Positions 1 to 8,671 of a stretch of DNA of 64,000 bases are shown piece by piece. The position numbers and the translations under genes were made by a program. Under the pieces are notes generated by a model. That model was not told where the DNA came from and did not search any database. It worked only from the letters and a program-made list of their open reading frames with translations. Source of the DNA: Streptomyces flavochromogenes (GTDB lineage: Bacteria > Actinomycetota > Actinomycetes > Streptomycetales > Streptomycetaceae); contig NZ_JNZO01000026.1 in NCBI RefSeq assembly GCF_000717595.1, forward strand, positions 1 through 64,000. Direction: 5' to 3'. Each line of letters opens with the position of its first letter. The stretch's first letter is position 1.

Positions 1-249
1 GTTGCGGTCGACGACGGCCACGGAGACGCGCTGGTTCTCCTTCTCGGCGGCGTCCAGGGTCGCCTGCGCGGCCTTCGTCGCGGCCTCGACCGTCAGGTGG
101 GTCGACTGCTGGAGGTTGGCGTCGCCGGCGTCGGCGCGGACCACGGCGGCGGGGGCGGCGGCCGGGGCGGAGGCGTTCGCGGAGACCGCGCCGAAGGTAC
201 CGGCGGCGACGACAGCGGCGGCGGTGGCGCCGAAGAGGATCTTCTTCAT
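1..249 (-). CDS. hbpS: HbpS/GlcG-like secreted haem-binding protein, N-terminal part
   Basis: Partial gene that leaves the window at base 1; 83 residues are visible. It starts with a Sec-type signal (MKKILFGATAAAVVAAG, then an Ala-rich stretch to about residue 30). The mature part begins LTVEAATKAAQATLDAAEKE and continues RVSVAVVDRN, the opening of the GlcG/HbpS (DUF336) fold. ATG at 249 has GGAG six bases upstream. It is divergent from senS-senR; in S. reticuli secreted HbpS modulates SenS during haem and redox stress. The gene name rests on family pattern plus this neighbourhood. Only the N-terminus is visible, so haem ligands cannot be checked. Confidence 0.75.
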   Translation of the reverse strand, partial: MKKILFGATAAAVVAAGTFGAVSANASAPAAAPAAVVRADAGDANLQQSTHLTVEAATKAAQATLDAAEKENQRVSVAVVDRN

Positions 250-420
250 GAGGAACTCCATGAGGGTGAGGGGGAGGACGACGAGGAGAAGCGAGCCGAG
301 CCGAGGCGAACCGTGCGAGTGGTCCGTTCCTTCGCTCTGCCATCCATCCTGTGGCCGGAACCCGGGCCGTCCGGTCCACGGTCCGGCTGCCCTCCTCACG
401 CACACTGGAGGACGGCCGGG

Positions 421-436
421 TCAGCCGATCGGCTGA
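421..436. promoter_or_regulatory. 16-bp perfect palindrome in the hbpS-senS intergenic region
   Basis: TCAGCCGATCGGCTGA is its own reverse complement. It sits 62 bases before the senS start and 172 bases before the hbpS start, inside the 248-bp divergent intergenic region (250-497). NarL/LuxR-type regulators such as SenR bind dyads, so this is a candidate SenR operator. The link to SenR is inference. Confidence 0.4.
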
Positions 437-497
437 TGCCCCCGTGGTCCCCCCGGGTCAGGATGGACAGATATCCCCAGGCCAGGAAGGTGAGAAC

Positions 498-1733
498 GTG
501 ACACGGCCGACGGAGACCGAGCAGGACCCCGACACCGCCTGGCTGGCGCGGGTCATGCACATCGCCTTCTTCCTCCTCCTCGGCGCCTCGCTCGCCCGCT
601 TCCTGCTGCGCCACCCCTGGGAGGACCGCAGCCCCTGGATCGTCGCCCTCTCCGGCGCCCTCGCCTCCCTCTACCTCCTCGGCCCCGTCGTCGGCACCCG
701 CGCCGCGCCGCGCCGGATCGCCTGGCTGAGCACCGTCGTCGCCGTCTGGATCCTGCTCGTCGTCCTCGCGCCGAGCTTCGCCTGGTGCGCGGTGCCGCTC
801 TTCTACACGGGCCTGCGCACCCTCCCGGCGCGGGCCGCGCTCGGCCTGGTCACGCTGCTCACCGCATTCGTGGTGTTCGCGCAGGTGCAGCTCGCGCACG
901 GCGGCTGGGACCCGAACCTGATCGTCGCCCCGCCGGCCGTCGCCGCCATCGCCACCGGTGTCTTCGTGTACTCGGACCGGCAGGCGGCCCGCCAGCGGGC
1001 GCTCATCGACGACCTCATCCGCACCCGGCGCGAACTCGCCGCGATCGAGCGCCGCGAGGGCACCCTCGCCGAGCGCCAGCGCCTGTCCATGGAGATCCAC
1101 GACACCCTGGCGCAGGGGCTGTCCAGCCAGCAGATGCTGCTCCAGGCCGCCGACCGCACCTGGGACGGCGACCCGGACACCGCCCGCCGCCACGTCCGTA
1201 CGGCCGAGTCCATCGCCGAACGCAACCTCGCCGAGGCCCGCCGCTTCGTGCACGACCTGGCGCCCGCCGACCTCGCCGAGGGCGGCGGCCTCGAAGAGGC
1301 CCTGCGCGGCCTGGCGGCCCGGGAGTCGACGGCGTTCCGGGTCGACGGGAGCGCCGTCCCGCTCCCCGAACGGGTGCAGTCGGCGCTCCTGCGGATCGCG
1401 CAGGGCGCCCTCGCCAACATCCGCGAGCACGCCGGCGCGGACTCCGCCGCGCTGACCCTCACGTACCTGGACGACCAGGTGGTCCTGGACATCGCCGACG
1501 ACGGCCGCGGCTTCGACCCGGTCGACAGGCCCGGCGGGGTACGGGGGCACGGACTGCCCGCGATGCGCGTGCGGGCGCAGCAGCTGGGCGGCACCCTGAC
1601 AGTCGAGTCCACCCCGGGCGAGGGCACGGTGCTCTCGGCCGCGATCCCGCTCCCGAGCACCCCCACGCACCCGCGCCCGCCTTCGGTCCCTCCCGCTCAC
1701 CCGCCCTCGAACCCGCCCGTCCAGGAGTCGTGA
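498..1733 (+). CDS. senS: Sensor histidine kinase SenS
   Basis: 411 aa, GTG start at 498 with an AAGG-like ribosome site. Five hydrophobic segments fill roughly residues 20-155 with little extracytoplasmic loop, as in SenS. A coiled segment (165-195) leads into a HisKA_3 dimerisation domain; the phospho-acceptor lies in the motif MEIHDTLAQG (His near 201, close to H199 of the S. reticuli protein). A HATPase domain follows with DDGRGFD and GHGLPAMRVRA. A Pro-rich tail ends the protein. Its stop overlaps the senR start by one base (TGATG), so the two are co-transcribed. With the divergent hbpS-like gene it forms the HbpS-SenS-SenR redox/haem-sensing set; partner assignment is by context. Confidence 0.85.
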   Translation: MTRPTETEQDPDTAWLARVMHIAFFLLLGASLARFLLRHPWEDRSPWIVALSGALASLYLLGPVVGTRAAPRRIAWLSTVVAVWILLVVLAPSFAWCAVPLFYTGLRTLPARAALGLVTLLTAFVVFAQVQLAHGGWDPNLIVAPPAVAAIATGVFVYSDRQAARQRALIDDLIRTRRELAAIERREGTLAERQRLSMEIHDTLAQGLSSQQMLLQAADRTWDGDPDTARRHVRTAESIAERNLAEARRFVHDLAPADLAEGGGLEEALRGLAARESTAFRVDGSAVPLPERVQSALLRIAQGALANIREHAGADSAALTLTYLDDQVVLDIADDGRGFDPVDRPGGVRGHGLPAMRVRAQQLGGTLTVESTPGEGTVLSAAIPLPSTPTHPRPPSVPPAHPPSNPPVQES

Positions 1734-2353
1734 TGTCCGTACGGATCCTCCTCTGCGACGACCACGTCGTCGTCCGCGCCGGCCTGCTCGCCCTCCTCGG
1801 CAGCACCCCCGACATCGAGGTCGTCGGCGAGGCCGGCAGCGGCGAGGAGGCCGTCGCGATGGCGGCGAAGCTGAAGCCGGACGTCGTCCTGATGGACCTC
1901 CAGCTGGGCGCGGGCATCGACGGCGTGGAGGCGACCCGCCTGATCGCTCCCACCGGCGTCCACGTCCTCGTCCTCACCACGTACGACACGGACGCCGACA
2001 TCACCCGGGCCATCGAGGCCGGCGCCACCGGCTACCTCCTGAAGGCGGAGCGGCCCGAGGAGCTGTTCGCCGCCATCCACGCGGCCGCCCAGGGCCGCAC
2101 CGCTCTCTCCCCGCCGGTCGCCAGCCGGGTCATGGACCGGATGCGCGGCGCGGCAGGCCCGAGCCTCACGGACCGGGAGCGGGACATCCTGGGCCAGCTG
2201 GGGCGGGGCCTCGGCAACCGCGAGATCGCGCGGGCGCTGTTCATCAGCGAGGCGACGGTGAAGACCCACCTCGGCCGCATCTACGCGAAGCTCGGCGTCG
2301 ACACGCGCGCGGGCGCGGTCGCGGTGGCGAAGGAACGGCGCCTGCTGCCGTAG
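1733..2353 (+). CDS. senR: NarL/LuxR-type response regulator SenR
   Basis: 206 aa. The N-terminal receiver has the acidic pair at CDDH, the phospho-acceptor Asp in VVLMDLQLG (near residue 45), conserved Thr in LTTYDTD and Lys in GYLLKAERP. The C-terminal LuxR helix-turn-helix starts at LTDRERDILGQLGRG and includes NREIARALFISEATVKTHL. The start overlaps the senS stop. It is the cognate regulator of SenS; in S. reticuli SenR controls the furS-cpeB and hbpS promoters. Confidence 0.88.
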   Translation: MSVRILLCDDHVVVRAGLLALLGSTPDIEVVGEAGSGEEAVAMAAKLKPDVVLMDLQLGAGIDGVEATRLIAPTGVHVLVLTTYDTDADITRAIEAGATGYLLKAERPEELFAAIHAAAQGRTALSPPVASRVMDRMRGAAGPSLTDRERDILGQLGRGLGNREIARALFISEATVKTHLGRIYAKLGVDTRAGAVAVAKERRLLP

Positions 2354-2456
2354 ATCGCGCTTCGTGCACGCCCAGGGGTCCCGCACTGCTACTGTGCGTG
2401 GCCGCGCGACAGCGCGGTGTCATGCCTCAGGCCCGGTCAGTCCAGTGGGAGCGCAC

Positions 2457-3662
2457 GTGAAGCTCGCGATCGTCGGCGGCGGACCCGCCGGCCTCTACCT
2501 CTCGATCCTGCTGAAGCGGCAGGACCCCGCCCACGAGATCACCGTGTACGAGCGGAACCCCGAGGGTTCCACGTACGGCTGGGGCGTGACGTACTGGGCC
2601 GGGCTCCTCGACAAGCTGCGCGCGGGCGACCCCGAGTCCGCGGCCGCCGTCGCCGAGGCCTCGGTGACCTGGACCGACGGGGTCGCGATCGTCCGCGACG
2701 AGCGCACGGTCCACCGGGGCGACGCGGGCTTCGGCATCGGGCGGCGGCGCATGCTGTCACTGCTCGCCGACCGGGCCGAAGAGCTCGGCGTCCGCGTCGA
2801 GTTCGAGCACGACATCGCGGGCCCGGAGGCGCCCGAGCTGGCCGACGCGGACCTGGTGGTCGCCGCCGACGGCGTCAACAGCGTGCTCCGCGAGGCCCAC
2901 CCCGAGCACTTCGGCAGCGCGGTCACGGCCGGCCGCAACCAGTACATCTGGCTCGGCACCACCAAGGTCTTCGACTCCTTCAGCTTCGCCTTCAAGGAGA
3001 CCGAGCACGGCTGGATCTGGTGCTACGCCTACGGGTTCAGCGGCGAGCGTTCCACCTGTGTCGTCGAGTGCTCCCGCGAGACGTGGACCGGCCTCGGCCT
3101 CGACACGCTCGGCGAGGCCGACAGCCTCCACCTCCTCGAGAAGCTGTTCCACGACCTCCTCGACGGGCACGAGCTGATCGGCCGCGACCGGGCCGACGAC
3201 GCCGCCCAGTGGCTCACCTTCCGCACCCTCACCAACCGGGTCTGGCACCACGGCAACCTCGTCCTCCTCGGCGACGCCGCCCACACCACGCACTACTCGA
3301 TCGGCGCGGGCACGACCCTGGCCCTGGAGGACGCGCTGGCCCTGGCGGACGCGCTGCGCGCGCACACCGACCTGGACACGGCCCTCACCACGTACGGGAA
3401 GCGCCGCCGCGCCGAGCTCGTCTCCGCGCAGAGCGCCGCCCGCTACAGCGCCCAGTGGTACGAGAACCTCCCGCGGTACATGCGCCTGGAGCCGGCCCGG
3501 ATGTTCGCGCTCCTGGGCCAGCGCCACTCGCCGCTGCTCCCGCACATCCCGCCGCAGCTCTACTATCGGATCGACCGGGCCGCCGAACAGCTGGAGCCGC
3601 TGCGCCGCCTCAAGCGCTGGCTGGGCCCGCGGGTGGCGCGCGCGGTGCACGGCCGCCGCTGA
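2457..3662 (+). CDS. FAD-dependent monooxygenase (PHBH-fold, SalA/AbmA N-domain type)
   Basis: 401 aa; GTG at 2457 preceded by GGGAG. Residues 3-15 give the dinucleotide motif LAIVGGGPAGLYLS. The second FAD motif is GNLVLLGDAAHTTHYSIGAG around residue 280, with His-Thr-Thr-His near the flavin. The start resembles the FAD domain of salicylyl-CoA 5-hydroxylase and anthraniloyl-CoA monooxygenase (YERNPEGSTYGWGV). The C-terminal reductase domain of the larger family members is absent. It probably hydroxylates an aromatic substrate, which cannot be named. It stands alone between senR and a regulator remnant. Confidence 0.75.
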   Translation: MKLAIVGGGPAGLYLSILLKRQDPAHEITVYERNPEGSTYGWGVTYWAGLLDKLRAGDPESAAAVAEASVTWTDGVAIVRDERTVHRGDAGFGIGRRRMLSLLADRAEELGVRVEFEHDIAGPEAPELADADLVVAADGVNSVLREAHPEHFGSAVTAGRNQYIWLGTTKVFDSFSFAFKETEHGWIWCYAYGFSGERSTCVVECSRETWTGLGLDTLGEADSLHLLEKLFHDLLDGHELIGRDRADDAAQWLTFRTLTNRVWHHGNLVLLGDAAHTTHYSIGAGTTLALEDALALADALRAHTDLDTALTTYGKRRRAELVSAQSAARYSAQWYENLPRYMRLEPARMFALLGQRHSPLLPHIPPQLYYRIDRAAEQLEPLRRLKRWLGPRVARAVHGRR

Positions 3663-3828
3663 GCGTCTCTCACACGCCCCGGCGGTGGACCGCGAGCAGG
3701 GCCACCGCCACCGCTCCGAGCGACCAGACCGCGTACACCGTCCGCGCCCCGCCCGCCGTCCTCGGGAACTCCACCGGCACCGGCGAGTCCCCGACCTCCG
3801 TCAGCCCCCTCCACGCCCCTTCCCCGGA

Positions 3829-4017
3829 GTCACCGCCCGTGAGCGCCAGGCACTCGCCCTCGTCGGCCGGGGTCTGTCCAACGGCGAGATCACGGAACGG
3901 CTCCACATCAGCGCGGCCACCGCGAAGGCGCACGTGGCGCGCCTCTTCACCAAGCCGGACGCCCGTGACCGGGTGCAGCCGGTGATCCTCGCGTACGAGG
4001 TGGGCCTGGCGCCGTGA
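3829..4017 (+). pseudogene. LuxR-family regulator C-terminal fragment
   Basis: About 62 codons encode a clean LuxR DNA-binding domain: VTARERQALALVGRGLSNGE, then an HTH reading HISAATAKAHVARLF, then LAYEVGLAP and stop. No receiver domain and no plausible start precede it in frame. In the upstream 3663-3828 stretch the opposite strand reads a short hydrophobic tail (VYAVWSLGAVAVALLAVH), perhaps the end of another broken membrane-protein gene. The 3663-4030 interval therefore looks like a graveyard of two gene ends. Confidence 0.55.
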
Positions 4018-4030
4018 CACCATCGGTTCC

Positions 4031-4531
4031 GTGCTCGACATCGGCTACTCCCTCTCGCGTCGCTTCCCCGACCCGCCGCAGACCGACTACCGCCACGCGG
4101 ACGTCCACGCCCTGCGTCACGACCTGTTCTGCGGGGACGTGTACCTCGCCGACACCAAGACGGACCGCGAGGTGTCCACAGCCTGGGGATGGGTGCCGGT
4201 CCTCGACTTCGCCTGGGCCCTGTGCGACATCGTCGAGCAGATCGACCAGGACCCGCGCGGCAACCGCGCCTCCCAGCCGCAGTACGCCGAGCTCGACTTC
4301 ACCGAGTCCTCGGACCGCATGCTCTTCGAGCGCCGCTTCGGCTGGGTGGACGTCGAGGCCGACTGGATGCCGGGCGACGAGCCGCCGATCACCTTCAACC
4401 ACAAGGTGCTCCGCCGTGAGGCCCGCGACTTCCTGCACGACCTGATCGCCGACCTCACGGACATGCACGAGGGCCTCGCCGACAACCCGGCCATCTGGTC
4501 CCTGCAGGCCCGCTTCCCCCGCCTGCCCTGA
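4031..4531 (+). CDS. Conserved hypothetical protein (166 aa)
   Basis: GTG start at 4031. Acidic, Trp-rich soluble protein with no signal peptide or membrane segment; it contains FCGDVYLADTKTDREV and WGWVPVLDFAWAL. I do not recognise a named catalytic motif; Streptomyces carry similar DUF-type proteins. It stands alone, followed by the convergent pentapeptide-repeat gene. Confidence 0.65.
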   Translation: MLDIGYSLSRRFPDPPQTDYRHADVHALRHDLFCGDVYLADTKTDREVSTAWGWVPVLDFAWALCDIVEQIDQDPRGNRASQPQYAELDFTESSDRMLFERRFGWVDVEADWMPGDEPPITFNHKVLRREARDFLHDLIADLTDMHEGLADNPAIWSLQARFPRLP

Positions 4532-4606
4532 CCCCCGGGCCCGGCCGGCCTCCCCCGCCTGCCCTGCCCGGTCCTGACACAGCCGGTCTCCCCGCCTGCC
4601 CCCCGT

Positions 4607-4660
4607 GCGCACAAGCCTTGCCCCTCCAGCGCGCAAGCCGTGCCCCCCGGCGCACAAGCC
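4607..4660. repeat. Three imperfect tandem copies of an 11-bp core
   Basis: GCGCACAAGCC at 4607 and 4650 and GCGCGCAAGCC at 4629, period 21-22 bp, lie in the convergent gap 4532-4661 just past the pentapeptide-repeat gene stop. No hairpin is obvious. Probably a local slippage repeat. Confidence 0.5.
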
Positions 4661-4661
4661 G

Positions 4662-5336
4662 CTACTCCTCCACCCGCACCCCCAGCTGCGCCGCGAGCAC
4701 CGGCGCCAGGTCGAGGAGCTGGGCCGTCGAGATCACCGCGCCCGCGAGCGACTCGACCCCGCGCGCGATCCCCAGCCGCTGGACGCCTCTCAGGTCCACG
4801 TCCTTGAGCCGCGCCCCGCTGAAGTCCACGCCCGTGAGCACGCAGTCCACGAACTCCACCCGTTCGAGCAGGGCGCCCCCGAAGTCGGGCTCGCTCAGCA
4901 CGCACCCCTCGAAGACGACGTCCTTCAGCTTCGCCGACCGCAGGTTCAGGTAGTCGCTCTTCCCGCCCCGTACGACCACTCTCTCCAGCACCGCCCCGTG
5001 CAGCTGCGCCCCGCCGAGCCGCGCGTCCACGAGCTCCACGTCCCGCAGCTGCGCCCCGGCGAGGACCGTCCCCACTCCCCGTACGCCCGTGAGCACCGAG
5101 TCGAGGAAGCGGGCCCCCGTCAGCCGCGCCTCGTCGAGTCCGCAGTCGCGCAGCGCGCAGTCCAGGAACCGCGCGCCCTCCCCGGACTGCCCCGTGAGGT
5201 CGAGCCCGGTCAGTTCGAGGCTGTCGTAGTCCCCGTCCGGTTCGAGCCCTCCCCCGTACGGCTCCAGGGGAGGCAGCCGCAGCTCCGGTCGCCGCGCCCC
5301 CGCGACCGCCGCCTTCTTCTTCCGAGTCGTCGCCAT
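4662..5336 (-). CDS. Pentapeptide-repeat protein
   Basis: 224 aa. After a basic N-terminus (MATTRKKKAAV) the protein has long runs of five-residue repeats of the A(D/N)LxX kind with Leu/Phe every fifth position, from about residue 35 to 205, for example LDLTGQSGEGARFLDCALRD and LTGVDFSGARLKDVDLRG. These form a right-handed quadrilateral helix. Such proteins include DNA mimics that protect gyrase, but most have unknown roles. It is transcribed away from the oxidoreductase at 5463; the 126-bp gap holds both promoters. Confidence 0.85.
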   Translation of the reverse strand: MATTRKKKAAVAGARRPELRLPPLEPYGGGLEPDGDYDSLELTGLDLTGQSGEGARFLDCALRDCGLDEARLTGARFLDSVLTGVRGVGTVLAGAQLRDVELVDARLGGAQLHGAVLERVVVRGGKSDYLNLRSAKLKDVVFEGCVLSEPDFGGALLERVEFVDCVLTGVDFSGARLKDVDLRGVQRLGIARGVESLAGAVISTAQLLDLAPVLAAQLGVRVEE

Positions 5337-5462
5337 GCCCCCATGGTGATGTACGCCACTGACAACGCCCCGATGTCACGAACGCGACCCCGCCCCTCGT
5401 CCCCTTTGCGAGACCGGACACGAGGTCGACGCGAGGTCGACCCGATCGAGAGGGAGAGCGAC

Positions 5463-6653
5463 ATGCGGAAGCTCACGATCATCGGCGGCGGCTTCGCCGG
5501 ACTGACCGCGGCCATCACCGCCGCCGAGGCGGGCGTCAAGGTGACCGTCCACGAGGCGCACCGGACCCCCGGTGGCCGGGCTCGCACCGCCGAGGGCCCC
5601 TACCTCGCCAACGAGGGCCCACACGCGATCTACGCCGGCGGCCCGCACTGGACCTGGCTCAAGCAGCGCGGCCTCCTCGGTGCGCTGGCCCCGCTGCCGG
5701 TCTCCGAGGCCCTCCGGCTCCGCTTCCACCGCGGCGGCGCCCTGCGCCGCACCCCGCCGCTCGGCATGCTGCGCCAGTCCCTCCGTGACGCCGGGCAGGC
5801 CCCCGTGGACGTCGACTTCCGCACCTGGGCCACCGGGCTCGTGGGCGAGCGGGCGGCGCACGCCGCCGCCGCGTACGCGGCGGTCGCGACCTTCCACCAC
5901 GACCCGGGCTCACTCTCCGCCCGCTTCGTTCAGGAGCGGCTCCACCGGGCCACCTCCGTGCCGCCGGAGGCGCATTTCGTCCGGGGCGGCTGGGGCCTGC
6001 TGATCGAGCGGATGGTCGCGCGCGCGTGGGAGACGGGCGTGCGCATCGAGACGTCGTCCCGTGTCGACAGCCTCGACGCCCTGCCGCTCGGCGAGGGGCC
6101 CGTGGTCGTCGCGACCGCGCTGCCGGCCGCCGCCCGGCTGCTCGGCGACCCGTCGCTGACGTGGGAGAGCGGCCGTACGGTCCTGTTCGACCTGGCGCTG
6201 CGCACCCGGAAGGGCGACCCGTTCGTGATCTCGGACCTGGACGCGCCGGGCTGGATCGAGCGCTTCACGGCCCAGGACCCCACGCTCGCCCCGGCCGGGC
6301 AGCAGCTGATCCAGGCCCAGCTGCCGATCGGCCCGGGCGAGTCGAAGGCGGACGGTGTGGCCCACGCCGAACGGCTCCTCGACCTCGGCTTCCGAGGCTG
6401 GCGCCAGCGGACGGTGTGGCGGCGGGATTCGGTGTGCCAGGGGCGTACGGGAGCGGTCGACCGGCCCGGCACGACCTGGCGCGACCGGCCGGCCGTCGAC
6501 CGGGGCGACGGTGTGTACCTGGTGGGCGATCAGGTGGCGGCTCCGGGCGTGCTCGCGGAGGTGTCGTTCACGAGCGCGGTGGAGGCGGTGTCGCTGGCGC
6601 TGCGCGCGGAACGAGGTGTCCTGCGGAAGGGCCTTGACCTCAAGCACGCTTGA
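5463..6653 (+). CDS. NAD(P)/FAD-dependent oxidoreductase (phytoene-desaturase/amine-oxidase-like)
   Basis: 396 aa; ATG with GAGAGGGAGAG upstream. N-terminal Rossmann motif LTIIGGGFAGLTAAITAAEA followed by GGRART, the hallmark of the amine-oxidase/carotene-desaturase flavoproteins. C-terminal flavin motif is GDGVYLVGDQVAAPGVL with a Ser-rich helix after it. No carotenoid genes are nearby, so the substrate is unknown. Its stop codon lies inside the SoxR box that controls the next gene. Confidence 0.75.
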   Translation: MRKLTIIGGGFAGLTAAITAAEAGVKVTVHEAHRTPGGRARTAEGPYLANEGPHAIYAGGPHWTWLKQRGLLGALAPLPVSEALRLRFHRGGALRRTPPLGMLRQSLRDAGQAPVDVDFRTWATGLVGERAAHAAAAYAAVATFHHDPGSLSARFVQERLHRATSVPPEAHFVRGGWGLLIERMVARAWETGVRIETSSRVDSLDALPLGEGPVVVATALPAAARLLGDPSLTWESGRTVLFDLALRTRKGDPFVISDLDAPGWIERFTAQDPTLAPAGQQLIQAQLPIGPGESKADGVAHAERLLDLGFRGWRQRTVWRRDSVCQGRTGAVDRPGTTWRDRPAVDRGDGVYLVGDQVAAPGVLAEVSFTSAVEAVSLALRAERGVLRKGLDLKHA

Positions 6654-6664
6654 GGTCGGAGGGT
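6634..6664 (+). promoter_or_regulatory. SoxR box with MerR-type promoter
   Basis: ACCTCAAGCACGCTTGAGGT at 6637-6656 is a perfect dyad apart from the central four bases. It keeps both arms of the SoxR consensus CCTCAAGTTAACTTGAGG. A TTGACC -35 element begins at 6634, and a weak -10 (GAGGGT, 6659-6664) follows at 19 bp. That spacing is what MerR-family activators need. It lies 55 bases before the quinone oxidoreductase start. S. coelicolor SoxR is known to control an oxidoreductase gene in this chromosomal neighbourhood (SCO4266). Confidence 0.8.
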
Positions 6665-6710
6665 GTTCCTCGTCGGACCACGCCCACCCGCACGACGAAC
6701 GGGGAACGCC

Positions 6711-7709
6711 ATGCGCGCCATCCGCCTCCACGCCTTCGGCCCCGCCGAGAACCTCACATACGAGGAGACCCCCGACCCCGCACCGGGCCCCGGCCAGGTC
6801 CGTGTCAAGGTCGCGGCGGCCGGGGTGCACCTCCTCGACACCGCGCTCCGGGAAGGCATGACGGGCCCGTTCCCGGCGCCCGCCGAGCTGCCCACGATCC
6901 CGGGGCGCGAGGTCGCCGGCACCGTCGAAGCCCTCGGCGAGGGCACCGACCCGGCCTGGCTCGGCAAGCGGGTCGTCGCCCACCTCGGCATGGCCCCCGG
7001 CGGATACGCCGAGCTCGCCGTCACCGACGCCGCCCGCCTCCACGCGCTGCCCGACCACCTCGGCGAGGCGGAGGCCGTCGCCATGATCGGCACCGGACGC
7101 ACCACCCTGGGCATCCTGCAGTTCACCGAGCTCGGCCCCGACTCGGTGGCCGTCGTGCCCGCGGCGGCCGGCGGCATCGGCACCCTGCTCGTCCAGTACG
7201 CCAAGAACGCCGGCGCCACCGTCATCGGCCTCGCCGGCGGCCCGTCGAAGGTCGCGCTCGTCGCGGAGAACGGCGCCGACCTGGCCGTCGACTACAAGCG
7301 GCCCGACTGGCCGGAGAAGGTCCGCGCGTACCTGGGCGAGCGCACCGCCACCGTCGTCTTCGACTCGGTCGGCGGCGACACGGGCCGCGCGGCCGTCGAC
7401 CTCCTCGGCAAGGGCGGGCAGCACGTCGTCTTCGGCTGGTCGGGCGCCGGACTCCACGACGGCGAGCCGCTCACCTTCGCCCCGGAGGAACTCGCCGCGC
7501 GCGGCATCACGTCGGAATCCGTCCTCGGCCCCGTCATGCTCCAGAAGGCGGGCGGCGACGTCCGCACCCTCGAACTCGCCGCCCTGGACGCGGCGACCAC
7601 GGGCACCCTCCGCCCGGCGGTCCACCGCTTCCCGCTGGCGGACGCGGCGGGCGCGCACCGCGCCCTGGAGACGCGGGGCACGACGGGCAAGGTGGTCCTG
7701 ATCCCCTAG
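6711..7709 (+). CDS. Quinone oxidoreductase / MDR-family zinc-independent reductase
   Basis: 332 aa. GroES-like N-domain (residues 1-120) and Rossmann domain with VPAAAGGIGTLLVQYAKNAG near 145-165, matching the quinone-oxidoreductase branch of medium-chain dehydrogenases. No zinc-binding Cys cluster is present. It ends ALETRGTTGKVVLIP, the usual family C-terminus. The SoxR box directly upstream predicts induction by redox-active compounds such as endogenous pigments. It reduces quinones or enones with NADPH; the exact substrate is unknown. Confidence 0.85.
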   Translation: MRAIRLHAFGPAENLTYEETPDPAPGPGQVRVKVAAAGVHLLDTALREGMTGPFPAPAELPTIPGREVAGTVEALGEGTDPAWLGKRVVAHLGMAPGGYAELAVTDAARLHALPDHLGEAEAVAMIGTGRTTLGILQFTELGPDSVAVVPAAAGGIGTLLVQYAKNAGATVIGLAGGPSKVALVAENGADLAVDYKRPDWPEKVRAYLGERTATVVFDSVGGDTGRAAVDLLGKGGQHVVFGWSGAGLHDGEPLTFAPEELAARGITSESVLGPVMLQKAGGDVRTLELAALDAATTGTLRPAVHRFPLADAAGAHRALETRGTTGKVVLIP

Positions 7710-7776
7710 GGGGTGCCGTCACATTCCCGTCGTCGCCCGAAGGGCGGCCCGGGGACCAGGCCGGACACCCCCGGCC

Positions 7777-8118
7777 TCAGACGGCGGCCCCGACCACGTC
7801 CCAGGAGTGCGCCTTGAACTCCTTCAGGAAGTCGGGGTGGTCCTCCCACATCCGGGCGACGGAGCGCAGCACGTCCCAGTTGTGCTCCAGCGCCTGGTCC
7901 ACCACCTGCCGCAGCTCGGGCGCCGACTCCCGCTGCTCCACGAGACCGTTGACGGCGGAGGCCGCCTGCACGGTGTACCGCGCGGCACGCAGCGCCCGGG
8001 AGGTGTCGTCCATGCCGAACCCGTGGTCACTCCCGTTCGCCGGGTCGAAGAGCGGCGTCAACCGCGCCTCGATGAACGCCGTGATCCGCTGAAACCGCTG
8101 GGCAATATCCGTATCCAT
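7777..8118 (-). CDS. Conserved hypothetical protein (113 aa)
   Basis: All-helical, soluble, starting MDTDIAQRFQRITAFIEARL and ending with a Trp/Phe-rich helix (DHPDFLKEFKAHSWDVVG). No recognised domain. It lies nine bases downstream of the GNAT gene on the same strand, so the two probably share a transcript. Confidence 0.6.
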   Translation of the reverse strand: MDTDIAQRFQRITAFIEARLTPLFDPANGSDHGFGMDDTSRALRAARYTVQAASAVNGLVEQRESAPELRQVVDQALEHNWDVLRSVARMWEDHPDFLKEFKAHSWDVVGAAV

Positions 8119-8127
8119 GCCCCCTTC

Positions 8128-8607
8128 CTACACCCCCGCCCCACCCAGCTCGGCCAGCGCCCCGTCCGTCAGCCGGTACACCGTCCACTCGTCCTGCGGG
8201 CGGGCGCCGAGGGACTCGTAGAAGTCGATCGACGGCTTGTTCCAGTTCAGTACGGACCACTCCAGGCGCTCGTACCCGCGCTCGACGCAGATCCGGGCCA
8301 GTTCGGTCAGCAGCGCCTTGCCGTGGCCGCCGCCGCGCACCTCCGGGCGGACGTACAGGTCCTCCAGGTAGATGCCGTGGACCCCGCGCCAGGTCGAGAA
8401 GTTGAGGAACCAGATCGCGAAGCCCACGACCTCGCCGTCCTCGGTCTCGGCGACGTGCGCGAAGGCGGCGGGGCGCTCGCCGAAGAGCGCCTCATGAAGC
8501 TGCTCGGGGGTCGTACGGACCTCGTCGAGGGCCTTCTCGTACTCCGCGAGATCACGGACGAGGGCGTGGACGACGGGAACGTCTGCAGGCGTGGCTGTAC
8601 GGATCAT
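8128..8607 (-). CDS. GNAT N-acetyltransferase (SSAT/diamine acetyltransferase-like)
   Basis: 159 aa, start chosen at ATG 8607 (MIRTATPADVPVVHALVRDL). It has the SSAT-type pattern: VVGFAIWFLNFSTWRGVHGI, YLEDLYVRPEVRGGGHGKAL (acetyl-CoA loop R-G-G-G-H-G-K) and WSVLNWNKPSIDFYESLGA. SSAT-like GNATs acetylate polyamines or thialysine-type amines. The substrate is inferred from subfamily only. Confidence 0.8.
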   Translation of the reverse strand: MIRTATPADVPVVHALVRDLAEYEKALDEVRTTPEQLHEALFGERPAAFAHVAETEDGEVVGFAIWFLNFSTWRGVHGIYLEDLYVRPEVRGGGHGKALLTELARICVERGYERLEWSVLNWNKPSIDFYESLGARPQDEWTVYRLTDGALAELGGAGV

Positions 8608-8671
8608 GGGGCAAGCCTGCCCCGGGCGCACCGTTCCCGGCCAGGAGGTTTCACGGGGCCCGGCGCACGCC

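Noticed and set aside
351..497. Longer senS start
   Set aside because: The upstream frame has no ribosome site and would cover the palindrome and promoter region; GTG 498 fits the SenS N-terminus.
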